DNA from: Vespa crabro
Lineage: Eukaryota > Arthropoda > Insecta > Hymenoptera > Vespidae
Direction: 5' to 3'
Length of the DNA: 64,000 nucleotides
Assembly: GCF_910589235.1 (NCBI RefSeq)
Contig: NC_060973.1
Coordinates: forward strand, 4,040,001-4,104,000
Position numbers and translations under genes: made by a program. This document shows, piece by piece, positions 24,600-38,148 of the stretch. The stretch's first letter is position 1, and each line of letters begins with the position of its first letter. A model generated the notes under the pieces. The model had not been told where the DNA came from and ran no database searches. It saw nothing but the letters and a program-made list of their open reading frames with translations.

Positions 24600-25131
24600 C
24601 TAGTGAAAATAAACGAATGACGCGCCATCTTACATAATAAGATGGAAAAAGATCGGAGGGAACATCGGGATTGGTCGATAAATTTCGCGGCCGGGCGTCT
24701 ACCCCCTCCACCAATCGCCGAGCAAGATCGGGCCGCCGCATAACGACTACGCGTCGCGGCACAGTAGCGAAGTGTCCGTTGGCACGAATGCATTTGGCGG
24801 TTTATTGATAATTCTTAGTTTCTTCGTTGGCGCGTCGTTTCTCGTCGGTAAAACTTAGTCGATTCCTTTATCCTTACTTTCTCGTACGTTCACCGATCAC
24901 CGCGCACATTAAGATTATGTGGTCGAAAAGTTCGACTCGGTATTCGAAGAAGCGCCGATCGTCGTCCATCGTCCTTCTTCGTTTCTGTGTTTGAAGGAAC
25001 GCATGCGGTGCTTCGATTCGTCCTGACGCCGCCGGGGCCCCTTCGCCGATTTTGCCAACTGGATTTTTTTTTTTTTGATCCTCTCTTGTTGTGTCCCACT
25101 ACCAGCTAACAACTACACCTCGTCATAGTCG
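24600..25131 (+). promoter_or_regulatory. GC/CpG-rich promoter and non-coding first exon candidate (probably PHLDB)
   Basis: Base composition changes abruptly to about half GC with many CpGs, unlike the surrounding sequence. The stretch includes GCCATCTT (YY1/Pho-like, 24624-24631), an ATTGG at 24670 and a CCAAT at 24702 (two CCAAT-box orientations). It ends in a consensus splice donor, GTCG|GTGAGTC, at 25131/25132. No conserved reading frame reaches that donor, so I read it as a promoter plus 5' UTR exon. The next + strand acceptor followed by a recognisable coding exon is 49421/49422, just two bases ahead of the PHLDB ATG, which requires an upstream non-coding exon. The link between the two is inferred. 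Confidence 0.55.
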
Positions 25132-25597
25132 GTGAGTCTTTGTCCTTTTTTACTTAAATTTTCTTCTCTCATTTTTTTCTTTCTTTCTTTCTCTCTTTCT
25201 CTCTCTCTCTCTTTCTCTCTTTCTATCTTTCTCTCTCTTTTTCTCTATGTTGCTCACTTGCTCGTTCGCTCTCTTTTTTTTGAAAAGCACATGCGTCAAC
25301 TTGTTTCTCGCGCGAATTGTGTTACTCGGACGAAAAAAAAACAAAAAAGGGCGATCGGGGTGGTTCGACGTTCTTGAAAAATAAAAACGAAGTAAAAGCG
25401 AACAAAAGAAGCGACCAATTAAAAACGTTCGAAATGATTCTTACAATTAAAGATTATCCTTATAGATCGATTATCTCATATATTGCATTTGTCCTTTTTA
25501 CGAACGTTTTTATTTTTTTTCTCCCTTTTAAATTTACCAACGTTACTGATGGCGGGGTATTTAAGGGGAATGTTATCTGGCATAAAAGCGTTCTTTA

Positions 25598-25605
25598 TGA
25601 CGTCA
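25598..25605. promoter_or_regulatory. CRE-type palindrome
   Basis: TGACGTCA is the full CREB/ATF consensus. It lies 470 bp downstream of the candidate first-exon donor. A second full site is at 39163. Confidence 0.35.
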
Positions 25606-26084
25606 CACTTTGTTACCTACAATTATCTCATAGAATTTGATTGACGTTTCGTTTATTATTAATCGTTTTATTTGATTTATTGACGTGTACGTGTAATAAT
25701 AATAAAAAAAGATTATTATATTAGATCGACGTGTGGTATGACAATAATCGTTACATAACCTATAGATATCAGTAATACAACAAAGAGTGAGAGAGAGAGA
25801 GAAAGAGAGAAAGAGAGAAAGAGAGAAAACTTTGAAAATCGAATTCAATGTGTTCTCTTTTATGACGCATTAATCGTTGGTATACAAGATGGCGGATAGT
25901 GAGAAAAATGAATTTTGCGAGACGATATTTATGAACAACGATCACGTTTCTTAACAATGATCACCATCATTCGTGAGAATAATTTTGAATGATTTGAATT
26001 GTAATTGAATCGTATAGTACGATCGAACAGGGATTGACATGTGATTTTCGTACATAAATAATTTAAATGCAGGATATATTTTAT

Positions 26085-26137
<53 letters not shown>

Positions 26138-26590
26138 TTAATAATCAAAGAAAGTATACTTTAATATAATAATATTCAATATATTAAGATTACATTGCGA
26201 TTAAGAATATTATACTCGGTGCATATATATACATATATATATATATAAAACTATTATCACAAGAAAAATATTCAGTTCTCGTGATATTTGATAAAATGAC
26301 TAACCATTAAGGAAACATGTGATAAAATGATATCAGTATATCGATTGAGAATTTGTTCTCTCTTCAATAAACTTCTTCGTAAGGTTTAAACGAGTTATCG
26401 CTCGTTTTTTGGCTCGAATACGTTGATCTGCGTCCTTGCGCGTTCCGTTCCGCGTGCTCGCGCCACGCGATCGAACGATTCCTTTTCGTCGAGCTTTACT
26501 AGGCGCCGATTTGAATACAATACCGTTCTCGGATCTACTGCGTTCACTGTTGCGGAACGTGTTACGAGCTATGAAAATCCACCCATCGAG

Positions 26591-26647
26591 ACGTACACAT
26601 ACACGCGCGCGCGCACACACACATACACAAACACACACACCTACATC

Positions 26648-26683
<36 letters not shown>

Positions 26684-26690
26684 GGAATAT
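26591..26690 (+). repeat. compound CG/CA/AT alternating purine-pyrimidine repeat
   Basis: It runs (CA)n, (CG)5, (CA)n, then (AT)n. This is a long alternating tract with a GC core, a sequence type prone to Z-DNA. Confidence 0.85.
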
Positions 26691-29550
26691 TGAATATTAA
26701 ATTTGAATATTAAACTAAAAATTGTTTTACTATATATATATGTATACATTTTGTAATTAATAATCAAAATTTAATTTATAGAAAACAAATTATATTATAT
26801 AGTCATGAGATATTGGTATTGATAATGATTTATCATAATCATAATCGATTCAGTATAAAAATATCTAAAAATGACAGAACAGTTTCGTTTATTCGTGAGT
26901 CGTTCCTTCGGTCTGAAGGGGAGAGAATTGGAAATGATAATCGTATCGTCTAAAGGAGATTCGTACTAAACTAGGGGAGAGGAAAGTAGTAGTGGTAGTA
27001 ATAGTAATAGTAGTAGTAGTAATATAAGAAGTAGAAGAACAACAACAACAAGACGAAGAAGAAGAAGAAGAAGAGAAGGAGGAGGAGGAAAGAAACTTAT
27101 ATTGCATCGAAAGAAAGAGAGGCAACGACCTGCCAGGGAAAAGTAACATGCAGTCCGGTCACGATTCTTCGAGAAGGTCGTGACCTTGACGATATAGGCT
27201 ACAATGGTACGTTTACCAATGTGCATCGACGATATTTCGAATTAGTTTTCAATATCGAATTTATGATTGCCTTATTCCGATCCCGATTTATATTAACTGC
27301 AATACATACTTACATTTTTCTTTACCTTGTTACTTAAATCCAATGATAGAATTGAATGGATCATACGTACATCCGATATTCGTCTTCTCTTATTTATTAT
27401 TAATTTTGTTATAATTATGATTTTATAAGAACATCGAGAAAGTTCTTAAATTATATATCCATATAATAATACATACAAATAGAAAATAATAATGATAAAT
27501 AATAATATTATTTAGACTGACTCATTAATGTTTGAAAAGATTCTCGAGCTTTTTTCAAAGAAAGATTTTCGAACATCTGTGATCCCCTTCATGATACAAC
27601 AATACAACACGCGTGCACGTTATCCTGAATGAAAGCGATTTCACTCTCGACCTTTTGTCCTTTCTTGCCTCCTCTTCTTACAATCGATTGTCGTGTCGAC
27701 GTATGACACACGCCATCGTTTCTCTAATTTAATGCCATCAGGCAGTACAATTATTTACAACAAAAAAATACCAACCGTTTGCAGTTGATAATCATTTATC
27801 ATGATGATAGTAGCCTAAATCGTATACGTACAATTGTAGTTCTATTTATAATTTAATTTCTTATTTATTTTCGTTTATATTATATAACAAATTAATATTA
27901 TGTAAGATAAAATTATTGAAAATAATTTCGTGAATTTTATTCTCGAACTAATCAACGATAAACTTAAGAGTCTACGCACGAACGAATCAATGATTTCGTT
28001 TAGAAGAGACTCTTCAAAGACGAAGAGAAGAAAAAGAAGATGCTAAAAACGTGTCGTCTAGCAATTTAACATGATTTATTTCGATTGCCTTTATGCGGGC
28101 CTTATTACGTCACACAATTTCACTGCCCTTTTGTGTCCATTCCATTCGAATCTTTTTTTTTCTTTTTTTCATTTTTGCCACAAGCTAATTTTACACGATG
28201 ATCAAAATGGATGAAGAGGGGAGGGGATAGAAATTCAAAATTTTATTTTTAGAAATATCACAATATTTTTTTTTTTACGGTAAATTTTATAAATCTTTTT
28301 TTCTTTTTATAAATTTCCACATACAATTAATAATAAAATTCCAATTATTTATACATACGTAAATATAAACGAATATTAAAAATTTTTACAAGTCCAATGA
28401 GACTTGAAACTCGATTGTAAGACAATAATAAAATATTAATATATATATATAATATATATATATAACATATATATATATTTCTAATACCTTGTAAGAATAA
28501 TCATAGTATATATACACGAGAGTTAGTATAATAGAAGTTTAATTAAAATCAATGACAGTCAATGATTCGAAATGTTTACTCCTCGTCATTTGAAATGACG
28601 ATCATTGCTACGAATCTATATCGTGTTTATACGAAGCAATTTTTATTTTGACTAATGTGACAGACGTCAGAGTTCTATTATCAAGAAGAAAAATAGAGTC
28701 GTCTTTTGATCTTCTGCTTCTCTTTATCAATCGTTCATTGACGCTTACTAATCACATTGCAATTCGTTTTTTCGTTTTCTTCTTATTTTATTCTACATTT
28801 ACTTCATATTATTATTATTATTTTTTTCTTTCTTTTTTTTTAATTTTTATTTTTATTTTGCAATCGTCGTATTTCACGAGATTTGATCTATCATATAATA
28901 ATAATAATAATAATTATTATTATTATTATTATTGATGGTTTAACTATGATTGTTATTTACTTTTTTCTCGTTTTATATTTTTATAATAACAATTGAAATT
29001 CAGTATAATTTCGTTTATTCACGCAGATTATTATTCTTTTTTTTTTTTTTTTTCAAGTATTTCTTATATGGGAGGGGAAGAAGAAAATCAAAGAAGGAAA
29101 TAAAAAAAGTTAAATATTTAGAAATCCAAATAGTCTATTAACGAATGCTCGTTTAAAATCTACTAGATAAGATAAATTTATAGATTTCAGTGTTCCTCGT
29201 AATTTTTTTTTTTTTTTTTTTTTTTAGACCCGATGACGAATTCGTTTATCGTCCGTGGCTTTTAAAAGTGTCAACTCTCTTCGAACTTTCGCGGTTTTCT
29301 TTCGCAACACGACATTTCTGCGGTAAAATCTGTCAATAACCGTTACACTGCGGTTTCAGGTGTTTAATCGAACAGGTTTAAACCCGATATGTCTTTCCTC
29401 GCCATTAGCAACCGAGGCCGTGCGTTGGTTCGATGGATACAACATCGTTCCATCGTTGTTCCTTGTTCGAAATACCGATCGAACAAAGGACAAAGACATA
29501 TTCCTAGCTCATCGTATTTTTTTAATGCTATTCATAATCATTGTCTTTCT

Positions 29551-29577
29551 TCGTCGTCGTCGTCGTCGTCGTCGTCG
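29551..29577 (+). repeat. (TCG)9 microsatellite
   Basis: Nine TCG units each carry a CpG. Its persistence indicates little CpG decay here, consistent with sparse DNA methylation. Confidence 0.9.
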
Positions 29578-30376
29578 TTGTTATAGTAATAAAAACAAAA
29601 AAAAATAAAAAGAAAGGAATTATTAAACACGTGCTATTATCGATAAGAAATGATAGAAAGTCATCGTTGTTGCTGATCGAAAATTAATTATACCATTTTA
29701 CAAATGACAACCAACAATTCTTAGGGTTGTAATTTTACGATCTGATAAAAGAAAAAGTTAGCTTAAGTCTAGAAAGAGAATAATTCGTCTTTTTTTTCCT
29801 TTTTCTTCTTCTTCTTTTTTTTTTTTTATCGCTTATGAACTTTCGATGCAGAAAAAAGAAATGGAAATAAATTTGAAGGAAAGATATTTTGTATGTTATT
29901 TCTATGATAAAGATTAATCATTTCCTAACAAAATTAAAATAACAAAGATAATTCCAACGATAAGTCATTTTTGTATTAAAGTTAAAAATCAAACGATCAA
30001 AAATATCTTTCTTTTTTTTTTTTTTTTTTTTTTTCTTTTTTTACAGTTCCTTTTTTCTTCTTATTATTAGCATTCGAATAAGATACTTTATGGGGGAAAA
30101 AAAAGAAAAAGAAAAGAAAAAAAATAGAATGAATACAATTTGAAGTCGTACGTTATAAGAGAAAGCCGAGTTAGCTGGACATCGAGAGCGAGTGTTCGTT
30201 GCAAATTTATTACGCGTCTGGGCCCGTGTTTATGGTGGCATTAATCAAAAGCACGTCTAACGGACACGATAAACAATGGCCCATTAGATTTTCGAGTTGA
30301 GCCTTTCTACAGTGTATTAAAATTCCACGGGTCGATGTATCTCGTCAGGTGCAAGGGGGTTAGTTTACAATTTCTT

Positions 30377-30377
<1 letters not shown>

Positions 30378-30452
<75 letters not shown>
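30378..30452 (+). repeat. poly(A) run of 75
   Basis: This is the longest homopolymer in the window. It is followed by (AAG)n and (AAAT)n. It sits 3' of a GC-richer segment of about 200 bp (30160-30370), an arrangement also seen in poly(A)-tailed retroposed copies. I see no clear target-site duplication. Confidence 0.9.
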
Positions 30453-30454
<2 letters not shown>

Positions 30455-31692
30455 AGAAGAAGAAAAAAAAATAAATAAATAAAATCAATAAATAAATGAA
30501 TAAATAAATAAAAATAAAAAAGAAAAGCCAATTAATCCTTCGCAATGAAAATAAAATAAAATAAAATTTGTTCTAGCTCTTATACACTTTCAATGATCTT
30601 TTAAAAATATCCAATTGTAATAATAACTTTGGACAATTAAATTAAATTAAATTAATATTAACAATAAATTTATTATTTATTTAATAGTGATCATGACATT
30701 ACACGAATAATGACACATGTATGCTGTGGTAGTATCCGTGTATTACTATGTACACGAATACGTCACTGTTTGTATGCACTTTCGACTAGAATTATACAAC
30801 TTGGCGAATATCCATAGATTTTCTACGCGTCACCAAAGCTAACACCCACCCATTCATAACTTTTACCTATGTACATATGTGTATGTCGGAAATACCTTTA
30901 AATACCATCTCAACGTAGACGGCAAAAGTTGAGGTCTCTCCTTTTATTCACTTCTTCCTCGTTTAAAGCGGTAATAATTTATAGCTTCAGTTTATTCGAA
31001 TTATCAAAGGAATTTGATTGGCATTAAATTTTTGTAATCATTGTATTATAAAATTATTAATAATATTATCCTCATTAATTGTCATCGTTCCCATTTTAAT
31101 AATATTTTTAATTTTTAATAATATCATTTATATATTATTCCAATAATATTGATTGCAATTGTATGGATATAATAGAACGGATCAAATATTCTCAGGTGAT
31201 TTTAAAAAATGAATTTAATTTTTTAATAATTTCTTAATATAATATTTACTTCCTTTTCTTCTCGACAAACTGTAATAATATTAGTCTAGGAACTTTTTAA
31301 GGTCCATCTTAAAAACTCAAATTCCATTCATTTGTAATAACGTAAAAGGAAGTAGAGAGAAAAAGAGAGAAAAAATAAAAAAAGAAATAATAATAATTAT
31401 AAAGACAAACAAATATTTAGTTGCGCGGGTCAAGATTCGATATTGAAGTGCGTACTGCGATGGCACGTATAGAAAACACGCACTATTTACTATTCTTGAC
31501 GATCGTTTCCTTCCTTTTTCCCCAGTTTTATTTCCCGCACCAGCACCGATCGGCGAGAGTGATCGCCGTTCGGAATGAGATCCAGTTTCGCTCTTCGTTA
31601 GTTCACGTTCGTGGCATCGGCAGCCATTTATGGAACGCCAAGAAGCGTGTTCGCTTAGTATTATGAGAGAGCTATGCATCGACGAGCCTTTT

Positions 31693-31810
31693 ATTTACGC
31701 CGTTTTATTTTTATTTATTTATTTACGTCGTTTTATTTTTATTTATTTATTTACGTCATTTTATTTTTATTTATTTATTTACGTCGTTTTATTTTTATTT
31801 ATTTATTTAT
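31693..31810 (+). repeat. 28-bp minisatellite, four copies
   Basis: The ACG(T/C)C landmark recurs at 31697, 31725, 31753 and 31781, exactly 28 bp apart. Each unit ends in (TTTA)n. Copies differ at one or two bases (GCCG, GTCG, GTCA, GTCG). Confidence 0.9.
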
Positions 31811-33199
31811 TTATTTATTTATTATTTATTTTTTTTTCTGGAAGGAAACATGAATTTTTGCTCTCATTTTTCTTTTTTTTCTCTCTATTTTATTACAAAA
31901 AAAAAAAGAAAAAAGAAAGAAAGAAAGAAATAAAAAGTTAAGAGGACTCGTGAGTTTTATCTATAATATTCCTGATAACTGATTTTTTTTTCTTTTTCTT
32001 TTTTTTTCTTGTACTCCCGTCCCAATCTTTTTTTTTCTTTTTTTACAAGAAATAAATAACATGCAATAGATACAATATAGATGTTTGATAAGAATTAAAA
32101 GACAAAAAATAAAGGAAAAGAACTTACTAAACTACAGAGATTTTTGAAAAAAAAAAAAAAATAAAAAAATAAGAAAAAAAACAAGGTTCTTTTTATCGGA
32201 TAACTAGAAAAAGAAAATTAAGATAATGCCCGCATAAAATAGTCTTAATCTAGCATAACGAAGTTGGTTTTCTTCTTTTCCCCTTTTTTTTTTTTTAAAT
32301 GTGTGGATATAAAAACACAATCAAAATATTTATATAAAATCCAAAATGTATACCGTGTATATAATACATATGTATGTATATACAATATCGAATGAATATT
32401 TTAAATACGTTAAATGTTATTCGTTACTACGTTTCTGAATTAATTAATAACAGTGAGCTCGAGGATAAAGGAAATCACCTTCGTATACGATAAATATGTC
32501 GATCGATATATCGAGAAAATGCATATGAACTATGGAGAATTGGTAATATTTGCAACAGCACTCCTGGAAGCAAGTGCTTTCGGATATAAGCACTTCGGTA
32601 ATCGAGCCGAAAGGAGATTTTTCTTATTCCGCATCGTGTTACGTGAACGGTCGGTCACTCGTAAGTCATCTCGCGGATAATGAAGCAGAACGATGGCGTA
32701 ACGGTAACACGCATCGATTCTATAGTTATAAACGCGAAAGTTTTATGTATTTTACGAGCACAACGAGCCCCCACTTTCTACGTTCCCATCTCAAACAGAT
32801 TGCTATTAAAACATATAAAAATGCATATATATGATATGTATTTTCTCCTTTTGTTCTTTTTATTTATTTATATATTTATTTATTTATTTATTTATTTTTT
32901 TAACATGCATGCATACATACATGCTATTCGTGTTTATTATTTGTAAATATTGTTAATTTTAATCTTTTATATTTTATTATTATTGTTTTTTTTTTTTTTT
33001 GTAATACGTACATATAAATGTATACAAGGAACTTTTTAGGAAATAAAAAGCTTCTCGTATTATATACACATATATATACATATATATATATATTATATAT
33101 ATAAGATAAAGCGTGACTACAAAGACCTCGTGTTTCTGCTGGCCAGCTCGTAAAGTTTCTCCTCTGGTAGCGTGAAACTACGAAGTATAGCGATAACGT

Positions 33200-33264
<65 letters not shown>

Positions 33265-33400
33265 TACTTATGTATAGTTTATATATATATATATATATAA
33301 ACAACATAGTTTAGGTATAACAAGAAAGTATATGGAACACACAATGTATATAAATCTTAACTAAGCAGAGAAATAATCCATAAAGCTACATACGTGTATG

Positions 33401-33403
<3 letters not shown>

Positions 33404-33474
<71 letters not shown>
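33404..33474 (+). repeat. (ATGTAT)n hexamer microsatellite
   Basis: About twelve copies of TATATG/ATGTAT in a row. Confidence 0.9.
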
Positions 33475-34229
33475 AATATATATAATGTAGACAAACCGTT
33501 TATAATATTTTCTTCGATTCTCGGTATTGAGATATGCACGAGAAAGATTAGTAAGGAAGTCGAACAGCTTTCAAGAGTAACGTCTGTGTCATCGATGATC
33601 GATGATCGATAATAGTTCTTGGAAAAAAAAAAAAAAAAGAAAAAAGAAAAAAGGGAAGACGTTTTTCAATCAACAAACAAACAGATATTTTTAAACTCAA
33701 AAATTATATAATTATAAATCGATCTTAATATTAATATCTTTAGTAATAGTATTATGTCGTTATTAATACAATAAGAAAATAAATTTCTTTTACGTCATTA
33801 CATATATCCTTATTTTTATATTATGAATTTAACACTTCCATTGAGGTACATATAGTTAACATATTTATCGTAATAAGTATAATACGAGTAAAAAATGTAT
33901 ATCGATCGTTAGAATTGAATAGTTATCGTCGAATAGATTAGCGATAAGAAAATTATCATGATCTCGTGTAATATTAAGACACGATAGACAGAAAGAGAAA
34001 GAAAAGGAGAGAGAAAGAGATAAATAGATAGATAGATAGATAGATAGTTAGAAGTATAGTTTTAAATTTCTTAACGAAGAATTTATATTTATATTATTTT
34101 CATCGGAAGTTTTACTTTCAACTATGTAAGTATATCGTATTATTGATGTGATATTAATTCTGACGAAGTATATCGTATGTTCTATTTATTGAACTTGATT
34201 TGAGTGGTAAGGAGAAAAAAGAGAGGGAC

Positions 34230-34260
<31 letters not shown>

Positions 34261-34655
34261 AATTGCTACATACCATAGGTATGAAATAAGTAGTATAATA
34301 AGATCGAGTTTTAATAATAGTTGTCTATCGTTGGAATGAGTTCTTTTCTTTTTCCATTATTCTCTTGGAGAGTTGGACTTTGATTGGCTTTTGTTCGTTT
34401 AATATGATAATACGAGAATTTATGTATAAATATACACACGCATATACGACATATATATATATATATATATATCTACGTGTTTATATATAAAGACAATAAT
34501 TTCTAAAATAAAAATTATTCATTATAATTATTTTCCCAATAATTTGTGTAAATAATGCACCGATTTAATAGCTTATAATTGATTTATTATAATTTAATCT
34601 AACTAATACATATTCCTAAGGAATAAAATGATATATGTACATATAGATGTATTCG

Positions 34656-34708
<53 letters not shown>

Positions 34709-35587
34709 GTATATATCAGTAAATATCGCTTTACCTTGAAGTAACCGTACTTACGGAATAATGGAAAGTTATCATAAAAACGGAAACGAAGTGGTCGGTG
34801 AGAGATACTATCTATTAGGTCGTTTCTCGAAGCAAGACTTGGAATTCTAATCACGTCGTTTAGAATAATTATATTGAAGTACAGAGAGCTAGAGGGAGAG
34901 AGAGGGAGAAAGAGAGGAGGAGGAGAGATTCCATTCAGTTCTTTAAACATTTTCATCGAGAGATTTCGAGATATTTTTTTTTCTTCTTTTTTTTCTTCTT
35001 TTTTTCTTCCTTCTCCGATCAGAACGAACTTTTTATATTTCGTAGCGTTATTGAGGAAGGAAAAAAAAGGAACAAATTTGAAGGATAAAAAGTAAAAAAG
35101 AGAAATAGAAGAGATAAAAGGAAGAAGAAGCAGAAAAAAAGAATATCGAAATACGATTCGTTGGCTCTTATCGTTCACGTCAGATCGCAATGTCAATTTG
35201 CGGAATAACGTTAAACAAATACACACGATGAGAAGTATACACTGTATTGGTCGACTATTTTCTTTTTCTTCTCTCTATCTCATTCGTGTCTTTCTTTTTT
35301 CTCTCTCTCTCTCTTTCTTCTTTTCTTCTTTTTTTTACTCTTCTTCCTTTTTTCTTTTCTTTTCTTATACGCACAAATAATGATTTGATTTATGATTTTT
35401 AGGAAGCACTTAGAGATATACCTGTATAATGTATTTATTAATGTATATATGTGTGTATAAATATATGATTTGCATAAATTTCAACATACGTACATATGTA
35501 TGTATATATGTATGTATGTATGTATATATTTATGTCTACATGTACTTATAATCAACGTAAAAGTCTACAAATGTATGATTTACGTAA

Positions 35588-35628
<41 letters not shown>

Positions 35629-36822
35629 TCTATGTATCTATGTATTTATGTAGGATGCGTACGTGTGTTTATATTGCGACGGAGATCGATCATATGATTA
35701 TCTTTGGTCTTGTATATCTACATTGTTAGAATTGAATAATTCATGGAATAGGACAGAACGGAATGGAGAAAAGAGTGTCGTTTCAAAGTGAAAATCTTTA
35801 CGCGTGCGTCTGAGTCAGTCAGGTCGGTAGCATATTCCAAATTTCTAACGTGGTCCGATGCATTCCATTCTTGCTGAGGAAATAACGCATGAAAAGAAAG
35901 TTTCAAAGCGATGACACATCGTAAAAAATGTTCCTGTCTTTATCCGACATCTCGATCTTTTTATCTTTAATCTCTGTTGGATCTCTTTTGGATCTCTTTT
36001 AGATCTCTATATGAAATTGTTGTTAGTTTTTAATGAGAATTTCGAAAAGAGTGACGTCTCTGTTATTATACTTTAAATTGAATATTTTAAACGACTATAT
36101 TTATCGTGATTATTATCTCTTTTCGCGATGTTATTTTTTTCTCTCTCTTCCTTATTCCTTTCTTTTTCTTTTCTTCTTTTATTTTTTTTTTTGTTTTTTT
36201 GTTTTTCTTCTTTTCATTAATAACTAATTAAGGTATAATTGAAGTAAATTTAGCGATATACGTTTATTTCATGCCTCGCTATTTTATTAAATGTTTCTAT
36301 GAGTAATTATAATTATTATCGATTGTCATTGATTTAATTTCTAATCTCTAATATTTTTAACTTGTTACAAGGAATTATCTTGCAATATTATGTTCATTAT
36401 GACTGATTATATTTCATTGGAAAAATGAATGATACTTTATTTCATCACCATTCCAATCAGATATTATAAATCATTTTATCCAATGTGAAATGATAAGAAT
36501 GTTAAGAATGTATCGAGGTTTGTCCGATGTCTAATTATCATTGCTATCAGTTTGTTGATCGAATAATCTGAGATATTAAAAAAAGAAAAAATAGCGATAA
36601 AATGGAATTATCATAAATAGATTTGAATAATGAAAAATGAAAAATATTCGATAACGAGCATAAATTCTTTGCTTTGTTAAACAACTCTTTCTTTTTTTTT
36701 CTCCTCTTTTTTTTTTGGCTTTTCGTTTATACAGATTGAAAAGATATGTACGAAAAGTTTACTTGGAATAAAATAATTTTCTCGTTAACGTTATCGCTAA
36801 ATATTTAACGCGATACGCAATC

Positions 36823-36886
<64 letters not shown>

Positions 36887-37190
36887 GATTCTTCAACAGA
36901 ATATAACTGTTGATAAAGCTGTGCAAATATGTATACCAAATGATCTCGCCTTGTAGAACCTCGTTCGTGTTCTGATAATTTCAATTGTTACATTTTTCCT
37001 TCTCGAAGGTGAGACTGCATATAAATTTTTAAAATCTGACAAATTTACGTTCGATGTAAGTACTTGCGTATCTATTTTTAATCCTCAAAGCTTATCACTA
37101 AAAAAAAAATAATAATAATAATAATTTGGTTAATGCTACGGACGAAATTTAACTGTAATATGTATTATTTTTTATCTGAAAAACTTGTTA

Positions 37191-37226
37191 TGATAATCCG
37201 AATGATAATCCGAATGATAATCCGAA
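37191..37226 (+). repeat. 12-bp perfect triplication
   Basis: TGATAATCCGAA occurs three times with no spacer and no mismatch. TAATCC is the Bicoid/Otx/Pitx homeodomain core, so this may be three phased homeodomain sites. Confidence 0.85.
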
Positions 37227-37877
37227 ATGAAAAGCTATGATTATTGTTATTTAGTATTTGATGGAAATTATGTAAAAATAATTTTTTTTATAACCATTAC
37301 AAATAATATTGCACAATGAACAAAATGAATTTATTATCTTTTATTTTAGAAACTTATATCAATAAGAATTTCAATTAAAATTTAATTTTTTCCCTTATTA
37401 TTTAATATTAGATGAAAATTATATGAAATTAATGTGTACAATGGTCGTATAAATAAAATTGCGGTGTTCGTTAAAATTTATGCATTTCACTTCGCATTTC
37501 TTACTTTCTTGAGGTGAAATTTCATTTGATAATAATCTTTCAGGATAAATTCGTAACCATAATCGACGTTGAAAAGATTACGAATCTCTTAAAAGACACG
37601 TCGCATAAATTACATAACAAATAAATTCTTTCTCTGATTTTATTTAAACAGCTTTTTTTTTTCTTTTTTTTTATTATATTAAACGACGACCCATATTGCG
37701 ATAATAATAAAGCAATATACCGCTGGGAGAGTGCACGTGTTCATTTTATACGTGGGACACCGGATAGAGAGTTATTACTTATGGTTATGACATTTTACAA
37801 ATTAGTACGATCTATAATATTGTTTACTGGTCTGATCTATAAATAATAATTATGATTCATTTTATATAATAAATACA

Positions 37878-37926
<49 letters not shown>

Positions 37927-38087
37927 TCTGCAATGTGTGGAATCCATTTATTCAACAAATATAATAATTTCATAACAATATGAAGATATTAGTCCACTGT
38001 ACAGTGTGTGTGTGTATGTGTGTGTGTGTGTATTAAAGAATAAAGTAATGAATATATTTATTTAAGTTATTAAATGATTAATAATAA

Positions 38088-38148
<61 letters not shown>

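Noticed and set aside
26333..26767. 144-codon minus-strand frame with a basic stretch
   Set aside because: The basic part lies in a GC-richer island and looks protein-like, but several frames are open there. The rest is CA/TA repeat and no splice sites fit.
28648..28935. 95-codon open frame
   Set aside because: It ends in translated (TAA/TTA)n, and the rest is AT-rich with no recognisable features.
34603..35226. 207-codon minus-strand open frame
   Set aside because: Most of it is translated (AT)n, poly(A/T) and purine tracts. No domain, splice signal or homology is recognised.
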